Of a stretch of DNA of 39,514 bases, positions 29,741 to 39,514 are shown in pieces. The notes under the pieces were generated by a model, which was given only the letters and a program-made list of their open reading frames with translations, was not told the DNA's origin and made no database searches. The position numbers were made by a program, and so were the translations under genes. Source of the stretch: Marinomonas phaeophyticola (GTDB lineage Bacteria; Pseudomonadota; Gammaproteobacteria; Pseudomonadales; Marinomonadaceae). Each line of letters starts with the position of its first letter. Position 1 is the first letter of the stretch. The stretch spans positions 1-39,514 of the forward strand of contig NZ_JAPUBN010000014.1 in the NCBI RefSeq assembly GCF_026966905.1, written 5' to 3'.

Positions 29741-30994
29741 GTGGATTTTTTTAATTACTCGGCTGGTAAATTACAAGCTGAAAATGTGTCATTAGAGCAA
29801 GTTGCTGCAACTTATGGTACGCCAACGTATGTTTATTCTAGAGCGACAATTGAGCGACATTATAATGCGTATGCAAATGCCTTCACATCTCACCCGACGT
29901 TGATTTGCTATGCGGTAAAAGCATGCTCAAATATCGCCTTTTTGAATGTTTTGGCAAGAATGGGGTCCGGCTTTGACATTGTCTCTATTGGTGAATTAGA
30001 GCGGGTGCTTCGCGCTGGTGGTGATCCTGCGAAAGTTATGTTTTCTGGCTTGGGTAAGCAGGCTCATGAGATGCAAAGGGCTCTGGAAGTGGGGATTCAT
30101 TGTTTTAATGTCGAGTCAGAAGCCGAGTTATTTCGTTTAAATGGTGTCGCAGGGTCTTTAGGTAAAATGGCTCCTGTTTCGTTGCGAGTGAATCCTGATG
30201 TTGATGCAAAAACACATCCTTATATCTCTACTGGTCTAAAAGAAAATAAATTTGGGATTGATATTAAAGAAGCAGTGCGTATTTATCAGTTAGCTGACTC
30301 TTTGCCGCACTTAGATGTTATGGGAGTTGATTGTCATATCGGTTCTCAATTAACAGAACTAAGGCCTTTTTTAGACGCCTTTGATCGTTTGATGACTTTG
30401 ATTGATGAGTTGTCTGAGGTTGGTATTCGTATTAAGCATGTTGATCTAGGTGGTGGTCTGGGCGTTAAATACCGTGATGAAGTGCCACCAGAACCTGCGG
30501 AATATGCCGCATTAATTTTAGAAAAAGTGAGAGGTCGTGAGTTTAGTTTAGCTTTTGAACCAGGTCGATCTATTGCTGCAAATGCGGGTGTGATGTTGAC
30601 TCAGGTTGAATTCTTAAAATGTACCGACCATAAAAATTTTGCCATTATTGATGGTGCTATGAATGATCTGATAAGACCTGCTTTGTACAGTGCCTGGATG
30701 GACATCATCCCTGTTAATTTATCTAGTAAAGGGGGCGGTGAAAAAGTGTATGACTTAGTGGGCCCTGTTTGTGAAACAGGTGATTTTTTGGGAAAAGAGC
30801 GCAGTCTTAATTTAGCTGCGGGCGATTTATTGGCCGTCCGTTCAGCTGGTGCTTATGGTTTTACAATGGCTTCAAATTATAATAGTCGCAATCGTGCTGC
30901 CGAAGTCATGGTTGATGGTGATAATGCCTACCTTATTAGAGCTCGTGAAACGATTGAGCATCAACTTGCTGGTGAACAGCTTTTACCTGAATGA
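29741..30994 (+). CDS. lysA: Diaminopimelate decarboxylase
   Basis: PLP enzyme converting meso-diaminopimelate to lysine. 417 residues. The PLP lysine is Lys60 in ICYAVKACSN, the glycine-rich phosphate loop is DLGGGLGVKY, and the substrate or dimer-contact blocks are FEPGRSIAANAG and GPVCETGDF. The start is GTG with AAGAGG ahead. It lies between lptM and dapF, so the last steps of lysine synthesis are encoded together. Confidence 0.96.
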   Translation: MDFFNYSAGKLQAENVSLEQVAATYGTPTYVYSRATIERHYNAYANAFTSHPTLICYAVKACSNIAFLNVLARMGSGFDIVSIGELERVLRAGGDPAKVMFSGLGKQAHEMQRALEVGIHCFNVESEAELFRLNGVAGSLGKMAPVSLRVNPDVDAKTHPYISTGLKENKFGIDIKEAVRIYQLADSLPHLDVMGVDCHIGSQLTELRPFLDAFDRLMTLIDELSEVGIRIKHVDLGGGLGVKYRDEVPPEPAEYAALILEKVRGREFSLAFEPGRSIAANAGVMLTQVEFLKCTDHKNFAIIDGAMNDLIRPALYSAWMDIIPVNLSSKGGGEKVYDLVGPVCETGDFLGKERSLNLAAGDLLAVRSAGAYGFTMASNYNSRNRAAEVMVDGDNAYLIRARETIEHQLAGEQLLPE

Positions 30995-31005
30995 GGGATT
31001 GAGTT

Positions 31006-31836
31006 GTGTTATTAAAATTCACGAAAATGCATGGATTAGGTAATGACTTTGTTGTTGTGGATGCCGTGTCTCGAAAAGTTTTTTTTAATAAAGAACAAAT
31101 AGAAAGGCTGAGTGATCGTAATAGAGGGGTTGGCTTTGATCAATTGCTGATTGTTGAGCCACCATTAAATCCAGAAATGGATTTTCGATACAGAATATAT
31201 AATTCTGACGGAACAGAAGTTGAGCACTGTGGTAATGGCGCGCGTTGTTTTGCAAAGTTTGTATTGGATAAAGAGCTTACAAATAAATCCATTATTAATG
31301 TAGAGACTCGCAAAGGAAAGATGCAGTTGCGGGTTTTGAATGATGGCCAAGTGACCGTTGATATGGGGGAGCCAAGCTTCATTCCATCCGATCTTCCTTT
31401 TACAGTAGATAAAGTTGAATCGATTTATTCTTTAAGGGTGAGTGATCGAAATATTGAAATAACACCTGTATCTGTTGGGAACCCTCATGCTGTTCATAAA
31501 GTGGACTCATTGGATGATGATTATGTTGCTACAATCGGTAAAGCGCTAGAGTCACATGGTCGCTTTCCGCATAATGTTAATGTAGGGTTCATGCAAATAC
31601 TGAATCGCTCAGAAATTCGATTGCGAGTGTATGAGCGTGGCGTTGGAGAAACTCAGGCTTGTGGGACCGGGGCTTGTGCCGCCGTGGTTGCAGGTATTAA
31701 ACAAGGTTGGTTAGATTCCAATGTCGTAGCGCATCTTAATGGAGGCGATTTGAAAATTGAGTGGCAAGGTGACGGTGCTTCAATTTTAATGACCGGACCT
31801 GCCGCAAAAGTTTTTGAGGGACAAATCTACTTATAA
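31006..31836 (+). CDS. dapF: Diaminopimelate epimerase
   Basis: Converts LL- to meso-diaminopimelate for lysine and peptidoglycan. 276 residues. The two catalytic cysteines are in HCGNGARCFAKF and ACGTGACAAVV. KMHGLGNDFVVVD marks the N-terminus. The GTG start has GAGGGA ahead, 11 nt after the lysA stop. Confidence 0.97.
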   Translation: MLLKFTKMHGLGNDFVVVDAVSRKVFFNKEQIERLSDRNRGVGFDQLLIVEPPLNPEMDFRYRIYNSDGTEVEHCGNGARCFAKFVLDKELTNKSIINVETRKGKMQLRVLNDGQVTVDMGEPSFIPSDLPFTVDKVESIYSLRVSDRNIEITPVSVGNPHAVHKVDSLDDDYVATIGKALESHGRFPHNVNVGFMQILNRSEIRLRVYERGVGETQACGTGACAAVVAGIKQGWLDSNVVAHLNGGDLKIEWQGDGASILMTGPAAKVFEGQIYL

Positions 31837-31845
31837 GGTTAATTT

Positions 31846-32514
31846 ATGAAAGAAACTGAAGTCGCTCAATATTTATCTGAGAATCCTGATTTTTTTAACA
31901 GACATCTGGATGTTCTTGAAGCTATAAATATCCCTCATCCAACTAGGGGAGAGGCTATTTCTCTGCTAGAAAGACAGGTGATGCTATTGAGAAAAACGGC
32001 TTCAGATCACCAGTCAGAGTTTCAGCGCTTGGTGACAGTGGCGCGTGAAAATGAGGCCATTATGCACAAAAGCCGTAGATTGATTTTGGCTGGGCTTGAA
32101 TGTAGTTCGTTAGATGAATTTGTTTCATTAATGCACGACATTTTGCGTAATGAATTTGAGATTACTTATAACGGTTTTATTCTTTTCTCGAAGGATATAT
32201 TGTCTGCAAATGTGAGGGTTTCAGATTTGGATGAGGCTGAGCCGGTATTAAAAGAAATACTACTACGCTCAGGTTGCTACTCTGGAGTGTTGTCGGTGTC
32301 CGAGTCTCGCTATCTATTTGGAGAAGTAAGCGATAAAGTGATGTCAGCGGCCGTTCTGCCCTTGGTGTCTCGAATTAATGGAGAGGCTAAGTATTTAGGT
32401 GTGCTGGCTCTTGGCAGTAACACCTTAGAGAAATTTAGCAAGGACAAGGGAGACATTTTTTTGTCTTACTTATCTGAGTTGTTAAGCGCAATTTTACTTA
32501 GGTTGATTAAATGA
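31846..32514 (+). CDS. DUF484 family protein
   Basis: Protein of 222 residues. The N-terminal VAQYLSENPDFFNRHLDVLE and LLERQVMLLR helices are the DUF484 signature, followed by a GAF-like domain. Biochemical role unknown. It lies between dapF and the HAD gene; relatives such as E. coli and Pseudomonas carry xerC directly after it, but here the HAD gene overlaps it by 4 nt. Confidence 0.9.
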   Translation: MKETEVAQYLSENPDFFNRHLDVLEAINIPHPTRGEAISLLERQVMLLRKTASDHQSEFQRLVTVARENEAIMHKSRRLILAGLECSSLDEFVSLMHDILRNEFEITYNGFILFSKDILSANVRVSDLDEAEPVLKEILLRSGCYSGVLSVSESRYLFGEVSDKVMSAAVLPLVSRINGEAKYLGVLALGSNTLEKFSKDKGDIFLSYLSELLSAILLRLIK

Positions 32515-33221
32515 ACTTAATTACGTTTGATTTAGATAATACCTTATGGGATGTTGAGCCTGTTATTATTCGTGCTGATTTTGCTATGGAAAATTGGTTT
32601 GATGATCGTTTTCCTGACTTTTCAAGGAGATTTAATTCAGAAAAGCTCCAAGAAATAAAGATAGAGTTAATTTCAAAAGATCCTTTATTAAAAATTGATA
32701 TTTCCAAAGTTAGAGTTGAAATGTATCGTCAAGCTCTTATTTTGTTTGGTTTACCTCAAGAAGAGTCCTCTAAAGTAGCCGTTTCAGCTTTTTCTCATTT
32801 TAATGAATGGCGCCAAAAAGTAGATCATTACCCTCATACTAGAGATATGCTGAAACAACTTAAGAAAAATTATAGACTTGCCGTTATAACCAATGGGAAT
32901 GCGGATGTATTTCATCCCTACGTTGGTCTTGGCGATGTGTTTGAGTTTGCGATAAGGGCAGATAAAGAGGGGGTTTCTAAGCCAGATGTTAGCTTGTTTA
33001 GAAAGGCCGCAAATGCAGTGAATTTACCGACAGAAAGTGTTATCCACATCGGTGATAATCCTTATGATGATGTGTTTGGTGCGAATCAAGCGGGTTGTAG
33101 GAGTGTTTGGTTTAACCGTCATGGCGCTCGTCGCTGGAAGGATAGTTGGCCCGGTCGTCCAGATGCAGAAATTCACTCTCTAATAGAGTTACCTAGTGTT
33201 GTAGCTTATTTGACCAGATAG
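32511..33221 (+). CDS. HAD-superfamily hydrolase (YigB-like)
   Basis: Protein of 236 residues. The nucleophile motif is FDLDNTLWD (Asp7, Asp9), the motif II threonine is in VITNGNAD, the lysine is in DKEGVSKPDVSLF, and the motif IV acids are in IGDNPYDDVFGA. YigB relatives dephosphorylate small metabolites such as FMN. Last gene of the lptM operon, overlapping DUF484 by ATGA and followed by a terminator. Confidence 0.9.
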   Translation: MNLITFDLDNTLWDVEPVIIRADFAMENWFDDRFPDFSRRFNSEKLQEIKIELISKDPLLKIDISKVRVEMYRQALILFGLPQEESSKVAVSAFSHFNEWRQKVDHYPHTRDMLKQLKKNYRLAVITNGNADVFHPYVGLGDVFEFAIRADKEGVSKPDVSLFRKAANAVNLPTESVIHIGDNPYDDVFGANQAGCRSVWFNRHGARRWKDSWPGRPDAEIHSLIELPSVVAYLTR

Positions 33222-33222
33222 T

Positions 33223-33249
33223 TAATTACTATTGAGTAATTAGTTTTTT
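33223..33249 (+). terminator. Terminator of the lptM-lysA-dapF operon
   Basis: An 8-bp stem, TAATTACT/AGTAATTA, with a 4-nt loop is followed by a T7 tract, 2 nt past the HAD stop. Confidence 0.7.
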
Positions 33250-33322
33250 TCATTTTTACGGTGAAAAATTAATGCTAAACTGGCTACATTATTAATTACA
33301 GTGATTATTTAAGGAAATTCAA

Positions 33323-33652
33323 ATGGGTGATAATACCGTTCAAATTACAGATGCTCAATTTTCTGAAGAAGTATTGAATTCAGACGTTCCTGTATTGGTT
33401 GATTTTTGGGCTCCATGGTGTGGGCCTTGTAAAATGATTGCACCAGTTTTAGAAGACGTTGCTGAAGATTATTCAGATAGACTGAAAGTTGTAAAACTTA
33501 ATGTTGATGAGAATCAAGAGACTGCGCCAAAGTATAATGTTCGTGGTATTCCAACGTTGCTAATTGTTAAAGGTGGGGAAGTTATTGCTACGAAAGTGGG
33601 TGCGGTATCAAAATCCCAACTTGTTGAGTTTGTAGAGAGTGCAATTAAATAA
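33323..33652 (+). CDS. trxA: Thioredoxin 1
   Basis: Cytosolic disulfide reductase of 109 residues. The redox site is WCGPC (residues 32-36), the cis-proline is in RGIPTLLI, and the buried Asp is in VLVDFWAPW. Single gene with its own short upstream region and AAGGAA ahead of the ATG. A symmetrical terminator separates it from the convergent peptidase gene. Confidence 0.96.
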   Translation: MGDNTVQITDAQFSEEVLNSDVPVLVDFWAPWCGPCKMIAPVLEDVAEDYSDRLKVVKLNVDENQETAPKYNVRGIPTLLIVKGGEVIATKVGAVSKSQLVEFVESAIK

Positions 33653-33671
33653 TTGCTAGATTCTGGATAAT

Positions 33672-33698
33672 AAAAAAGCAGCTTAGAGCTGCTTTTTT
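33672..33698. terminator. Bidirectional terminator between trxA and the M23 peptidase gene
   Basis: A perfect 12-bp stem (A6 plus GCAGCT against AGCTGC plus T6) with a 3-nt loop, so it serves both convergent genes. Confidence 0.92.
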
Positions 33699-33726
33699 AT
33701 TATCTTTATTTTATGTTTTAGACGCA

Positions 33727-35153
33727 TTAATTTCTAACACTTGCTAATTTTTGTTGGTAATCCGGTGAGTGATAGCCTTCTAATAAAGAGGTGATTTTTT
33801 GAGCATAGGGTAAATACTTCTTAAGCTCTTTTTTAGGCATTGGGTCATCATTAGGAAGTTTAACGGTTATTGGGTTTTTGTGAATGCCATTTATTCTAAA
33901 TTCATAATGTAAATGTGGACCTGTTGCCCATCCTGTTTGCCCGACATAGGCAACAATTTTTCCTTGTTTTACACGAGCTCCTTTACGAGTGCCTTTTGCA
34001 AAGCTTCGCAAGTGGGCATAAAGGGTTGTATAGCCTTTGCCATGATCAATGATAACCACGTTACCATAGCCATTTTGTTTGCCTGCGAAACTGATTTTAC
34101 CATCACCTGCCGATTTAACGGGAGTGCCACTTGATGCTGCATAGTCTACCCCTCTATGTGGTCTACTTGTTTTGAAAAGAGGGTGAATGCGATTTGGGTT
34201 AAATTTTGATGAAATTCTAGTGAACTCAACTGGCGTGCGTAAAAATGCCTTTCGCATAGCTAAGCCGTCAGGAGTATAATAACTGGTGCTTGTGTTCGTT
34301 TCATAGCGAATGGCTTGATACATTCTGCCATTATTAATAAATTGTGCTGCTAGGATATTGCCAAGTCCTATTTTTTCACCGTCAAGATATTTTTCTTCAA
34401 AGAGTATGCTAAAGGTATCGCCTTTTCTAATATCGAGTGCAAAATCGATATCCCAACCAAATATATTAGCCATTTCGATAAGTAATCTTTGGTCGATACC
34501 AGACTTTAATCCGTCAACAAATAAGGAGCTGTTAATAGTGCTCTCTTTATAAGTTTGTACAATATCTGGCTCTCGGACGATACGTGAGGAATTGAATTGT
34601 TTTTCATTGCGAGCAAATTCAATTTTTTCAAGTTTGTTTTTTACTAGTGTTAGTTTATGTAATTCTTTGGTGTCTTCACGAATTTCAAACTCAAGTGTTT
34701 GCCCTGGGCGCATTTTTAAAAGGTCTTTTTCTTTTTTATCTGCTTGAGAAACTCTGTATATATCTGTAGCGGATACACCGTGTTTGGATAGTATGGTGGA
34801 TAATGAGTCTCCTGAGTTGATGGTTTCAGTTTCATGCTTAAACGTTATTTCTTTTTTTGTAAGTTATCTGGGATGGGTAAATCTGCAGATATGAGCTCAT
34901 TGTTGTTCAATGTGGGTAATACGGCTGTTTGTAAGTTGCCTCCCAACTTAGAAGCGGTTGTTTTTGTTGGTAGTGTTATGAACGTGATTGAATTGTCCAG
35001 TTCATCCATGTCGATAATCTGAAGGTTGGCCTCTAAAGAGATGGTTTTTGATGGCTTGTTTGAGCCGTCAGGAAGCATTGTAGCTATTAAAAATAATGCT
35101 AGAGTGATCACTACTAATAATAGTATGTGTTTAAGTGGAAGTTTTTTAATCAA
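33727..35153 (-). CDS. M23-family murein metallopeptidase (MepM/YebA-like), frame broken at A7
   Basis: Membrane-anchored peptidoglycan endopeptidase. Parts in order: membrane anchor (IKKLPLKHILLLVVITLALF), disordered stretch, LysM/OapA-like region (INSGDSLSTILSKHGV, then MRPGQTLEFEI), and LytM domain with zinc motifs RPHRGVDYA and GPHLHYEFR. As read, the anchor frame stops at 34845 and the rest opens only at 34713. The intervening bases encode the missing LysM part in the second frame, meeting at a T7 run on the plus strand (34852-34858). One extra A on the coding strand gives 475 residues, normal for the family. Divergent from tyrS, as in Pseudomonas. Confidence 0.85.
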
Positions 35154-35260
35154 GACAATACCTAAAATCTAAAATAAAGCCCTGTAATGCTACCAATATT
35201 GCCTTTATAATTAAAAGCTTTTAACACATAAATTACATTATTCTAGAATTGGATTGAAAT

Positions 35261-36568
35261 ATGAGTACAGGAACAAATGCTTTATTGGCTGATTTGCAAG
35301 CTCGAGGCTTAATTTCTCAATTAACGGCTGAAGGTGAATTGATTGAACATCTAAATACAGGCAGCCGAACTTTGTATTGTGGTTTTGATCCAACAGCAGA
35401 CAGTTTACATATAGGAAGCCTGGTTCCATTGTTAATGTTAAGGCGTTTTCAGAATGCGGGTCATAAACCTTTAGCGTTAGTCGGAGGAGCAACTGGATTA
35501 ATCGGTGATCCAAGCTTTAAGGCGGTTGAAAGGAAATTAAATGGACCTGAAGTGGTTACTGAGTGGGTAGCTAAACTTCGTAAACAAGTTAGTCAATTTA
35601 TTGAGTTTAATGAAGCGCCAAATTCAGCTGAAGTGGTGAATAACTATGATTGGACAAAAGATCTTAGTATTCTTGACTTCTTAAGGGATGTTGGTAAGCA
35701 TTTTTCTATTAATGCAATGATTCAAAAAGAGTCAGTAAAGCAGAGGATTAATAGAGAAGGTGAAGGGATTTCTTTTACTGAGTTTACCTATATGATTTTA
35801 CAGTCCTATGACTTTGCAGAATTAAACCGCATAAAAGGGTGTACATTACAGATTGGTGGTAGTGACCAATGGGGAAATATTACTGGAGGTACAGATTTAA
35901 CTCGCCGCCAAAATGGTAATCAAGTGTTTGGCCTGACTATGCCGCTTGTGACTAAATCAGATGGAACTAAATTTGGTAAAACAGAATCGGGGACTATTTG
36001 GTTGGATGGAAATAAGACAAGTCAGTATGCTTTTTACCAATTCTGGTTGAATACGGCTGATGCAGATGTGTATCAATTCCTGAAGTACTTTACTTTTCTT
36101 TCAATTGAAGAAATTAATCAAATTGAATCGGAAGATCTTAAAAATGAAGGCAGACCATTAGCACAAGGGATTCTTGCAAAAGAAGTAACGAATTTAGTTC
36201 ATGGCAAAGAAGGTTTAGCCGCTGCGGAAAGAATAACGGCTGCACTTTTTAATGGTGAGGCGAGTGAGCTAAGTGAAAAAGATTTAGAACAAATTCAGCT
36301 TGATGGTCTTCCATCTAGTGTATTAACTGTAGATTCTTTGGTCGATATACCTTTAACAAGTCTGCTAAGTGAGCATGGGCTTGCAACTAATGGTAAGCAA
36401 GTTAAGGATGCTTTAACTCGTAATTCATTGTTTGTTAATGGTGATGCAAAAGGAATGGAAGACAATATGAAGGCATCTGAGATTTTTGCACAAGATAATG
36501 GTTACTATGGTAAATACTTTTTGGTTAAGCTAGGCAAGAAGAAGTATCATCTATTTGTATTGGCTTAG
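35261..36568 (+). CDS. tyrS: Tyrosyl-tRNA synthetase
   Basis: Charges tRNA-Tyr. 435 residues. The class I signature HIGS is in [12 protein letters not shown] and the KMSKS counterpart is KFGKTESG. The tyrosine-binding region [12 protein letters not shown] is intact, and a C-terminal S4 RNA-binding domain runs from about 370. It sits immediately upstream of the rRNA operon and ends at a strong terminator. Another tyrS paralogue may exist elsewhere, as in Pseudomonas (tyrZ/tyrS). Confidence 0.96.
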   Translation: MSTGTNALLADLQARGLISQLTAEGELIEHLNTGSRTLYCGFDPTADSLHIGSLVPLLMLRRFQNAGHKPLALVGGATGLIGDPSFKAVERKLNGPEVVTEWVAKLRKQVSQFIEFNEAPNSAEVVNNYDWTKDLSILDFLRDVGKHFSINAMIQKESVKQRINREGEGISFTEFTYMILQSYDFAELNRIKGCTLQIGGSDQWGNITGGTDLTRRQNGNQVFGLTMPLVTKSDGTKFGKTESGTIWLDGNKTSQYAFYQFWLNTADADVYQFLKYFTFLSIEEINQIESEDLKNEGRPLAQGILAKEVTNLVHGKEGLAAAERITAALFNGEASELSEKDLEQIQLDGLPSSVLTVDSLVDIPLTSLLSEHGLATNGKQVKDALTRNSLFVNGDAKGMEDNMKASEIFAQDNGYYGKYFLVKLGKKKYHLFVLA

Positions 36569-36598
36569 TGATTGTTTTTAAAACCATTGAATTATGTA

Positions 36599-36623
36599 TA
36601 AAGGGCGCCTCGGCGCCTTTTTT
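36599..36623 (+). terminator. Intrinsic terminator after tyrS
   Basis: A GC-rich hairpin around GGGCGCC/GGCGCC is followed by T6. It separates tyrS from the rRNA operon promoter. Confidence 0.88.
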
Positions 36624-36715
36624 GGCTTTTATAGGGTGGATTAGAACGTATTTTGTACAATTGTTACTGATTTATTATCCTTTTGAGGTTTTTTCATGAA
36701 TTTACCAAAAAAAGG

Positions 36716-36743
36716 TTGCACTAAATCTGTAGATCCTTAATAT
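36716..36743 (+). promoter_or_regulatory. rRNA operon promoter
   Basis: -35 TTGCAC (36716-36721), 16-nt spacer and -10 TAATAT (36738-36743), followed by a GC-rich discriminator (CGCCCTCGCTG), as expected for a stringently controlled rRNA promoter. An A-rich tract lies just upstream. Confidence 0.65.
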
Positions 36744-37028
36744 ACGCCCTCGCTGACACGGACAACCACTCAGAACAACGAGTAAGCGTCCAACAAGAAA
36801 AACAACACAGTTTGTTCTTCTTGTCTTATTTTAGTTAGCACGCTCTTTAAAATAGTTAATCAGATAATTTGTGTGGGCGCTCGCTGGAGACTTCGAAAAT
36901 ATTTTGAAGTCTTACGAGAGTCCAAACACTTTCAATTCGTTCATGTTTGTTTGATTTATCAAACAAACATGTAAGTTTAGTTAGAGTTAAATTTGAGTAA
37001 GCACGCTGATTTATCAGCAAAAGATCTT
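36744..37028 (+). other. 16S rRNA leader with boxA, processing stem and hairpins
   Basis: Contains boxA GCTCTTTAAAA (36842-36852) for antitermination. The 5' arm of the long 16S processing stem is at 36857-36889 and pairs with 38579-38611. A hairpin lies around 36888-36910 and a perfect 14-bp hairpin at 36942-36971. No protein gene. Confidence 0.8.
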
Positions 37029-38566
<1,538 letters not shown>

Positions 38567-38959
38567 AACGATACGAAGCTCTGGTGAGCGTTCACACAAA
38601 TTATCTGATGACTACTTTATAGCAGCAATTGTTCTAGGATAGAGTCCTAAGCAAGGGGTTGATGAAAGCGATTATGTGATGACCAGTCATCATAATGTTC
38701 GCGTTATTCATGAATGTCTGACTTAGTGCTTTGCACTAAACTTGCTCTTTAACAATGTGACTTTTTGAAATAGACGATAATCAAGCGTCAAACCGGTGGA
38801 AAGCATCTTTCTCTTTATTGAGAATAACCTGGATGACTTTCTAAATCGTAAAATCCAGTGATGACACAAAAGCATCGTTGGTATGTGATCTGAGTGTTGT
38901 TTTGATACTGACTTTTCTTTTAGAAAAGTGAGGGATTAAAAAACTACTTTGGGTTATAT
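38567..38959 (+). other. 16S-23S internal spacer without tRNA
   Basis: 393 nt. The 3' arm of the 16S processing stem is at 38579-38611 and a second boxA, TGCTCTTTAACA, at 38743-38754. No tRNA-Ile, tRNA-Ala or tRNA-Glu could be found: there is no T-loop GGTTCRANNCC or matching acceptor arms. Confidence 0.8.
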
Positions 38960-39514
38960 GGTCAAGTGACCAAGCGTGCACGGTGGATGCCTTGGCAGTC
39001 AGAGGCGATGAAGGACGTGGTAATCTGCGATAAGGTTCGGGGAGTTGATAAACAAACTTTGATCCGAACATTTCCGAATGGGGAAACCCACCCGCTTGCG
39101 GGTATCATTAAGTGAATACATAGCTTAATGAGGCGAACTCGGGGAACTGAAACATCTAAGTACCCGAAGGAAAAGAAATCAACCGAGATTCCCTAAGTAG
39201 CGGCGAGCGAAAGGGGATTAGCCCTTAAGTTGATTTGGTGTTAGTAGAACAAGCTGGAAAGCTTGGCCGTAGAGAGTGAAAGCCTCGTATACGAAAACAC
39301 CTTTTCAATGAAAACGAGTAGGACGGGACACGTGGTATCCTGTCTGAACATGGGGGGACCATCCTCCAAGGCTAAATACTCCTGACTGACCGATAGTGTA
39401 CCAGTACCGTGAGGGAAAGGCGAAAAGAACCCCGGCGAGGGGAGTGAAATAGAACCTGAAACCGTGTACGTACAAGCAGTGGGAGCGGACTTAGTTCCGT
39501 GACTGCGTACCTTT
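38960..39514 (+). rRNA. rrl: 23S ribosomal RNA, 5' part, cut by the window end
   Basis: Starts at GGTCAAGTGACCAAGCGTGC, with the conserved GGATGCCTTGGCAGTCAGAG and CCGAATGGGGAAACCCACC close behind. Only about the first 555 nt are in the window. Confidence 0.97.

Noticed and set aside
38841..39071. Open frame over the spacer and 23S start
   Set aside because: Overlaps 23S rRNA and resembles no protein family.

Overview
The window looks like a marine gammaproteobacterium close to Marinomonas (Oceanospirillales). The evidence is the 16S rRNA gene, the lptM-lysA-dapF-DUF484-HAD block, the hemC-hemD-hemX-hemY operon back to back with argH, and tyrS sitting directly in front of an rRNA operon. The last two arrangements recall Pseudomonas. 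The genus call rests on recalled 16S signature stretches and was not searched. The window stops inside 23S rRNA and starts on an inverted, error-rich copy of its own first gene, so it is probably a whole contig with two broken ends.

Layout. 1-725 is a degraded reverse-complement copy of about 763-1583. 755-6095 (+) is an AT-rich, tightly packed operon: HlyD-type membrane fusion protein, TolC-type outer membrane factor, cupin/JmjC Fe(II)/2-oxoglutarate oxygenase and M3-like metallopeptidase. It reads like a peptide modification and export locus whose transporter and substrate lie beyond the contig edge. 6264-7373 (+) is a diguanylate cyclase. 7550-9010 (-) is a PchR-like AraC regulator plus long-chain flavodoxin behind two Fur-like boxes. 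9162-14691 is a LysR regulator diverging from a cuyA-like lyase, an hpsN/hisD-like dehydrogenase, a DegT aminotransferase and an Asp/Glu-type racemase, which together suggest sulfonate or amino-sulfonate catabolism. 14778-21132 (-) is a six-gene operon with GAK-system hallmarks: PhoU-like/APH-kinase fusion, ATP-grasp, HprK-related kinase, histidine phosphatase, metallophosphoesterase and amphi-Trp protein. Its job is unknown, and it is the best candidate here for an undescribed phosphotransfer system. 21365-22171 (-) is a SHOCT protein. 22574-26816 (-) is hemYXDC. 27000-28409 (+) is argH. 28485-29465 (-) is an unknown single-pass membrane protein. 29610-33221 (+) is the lptM-lysA-dapF-DUF484-HAD operon, without the xerC seen in relatives. 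Then come trxA (+), an M23 peptidase (-), tyrS (+) and the rRNA operon.

Five otherwise well-preserved genes are frame-broken exactly at, or next to, a homopolymer run (A7, T7, G6, A7, A7). Restoring one base (one or two at the G run) rebuilds a full-length family member each time. With the fold-back left end, this points to uncorrected long-read sequence rather than five real pseudogenes. Each such gene is listed once over its full repaired span.
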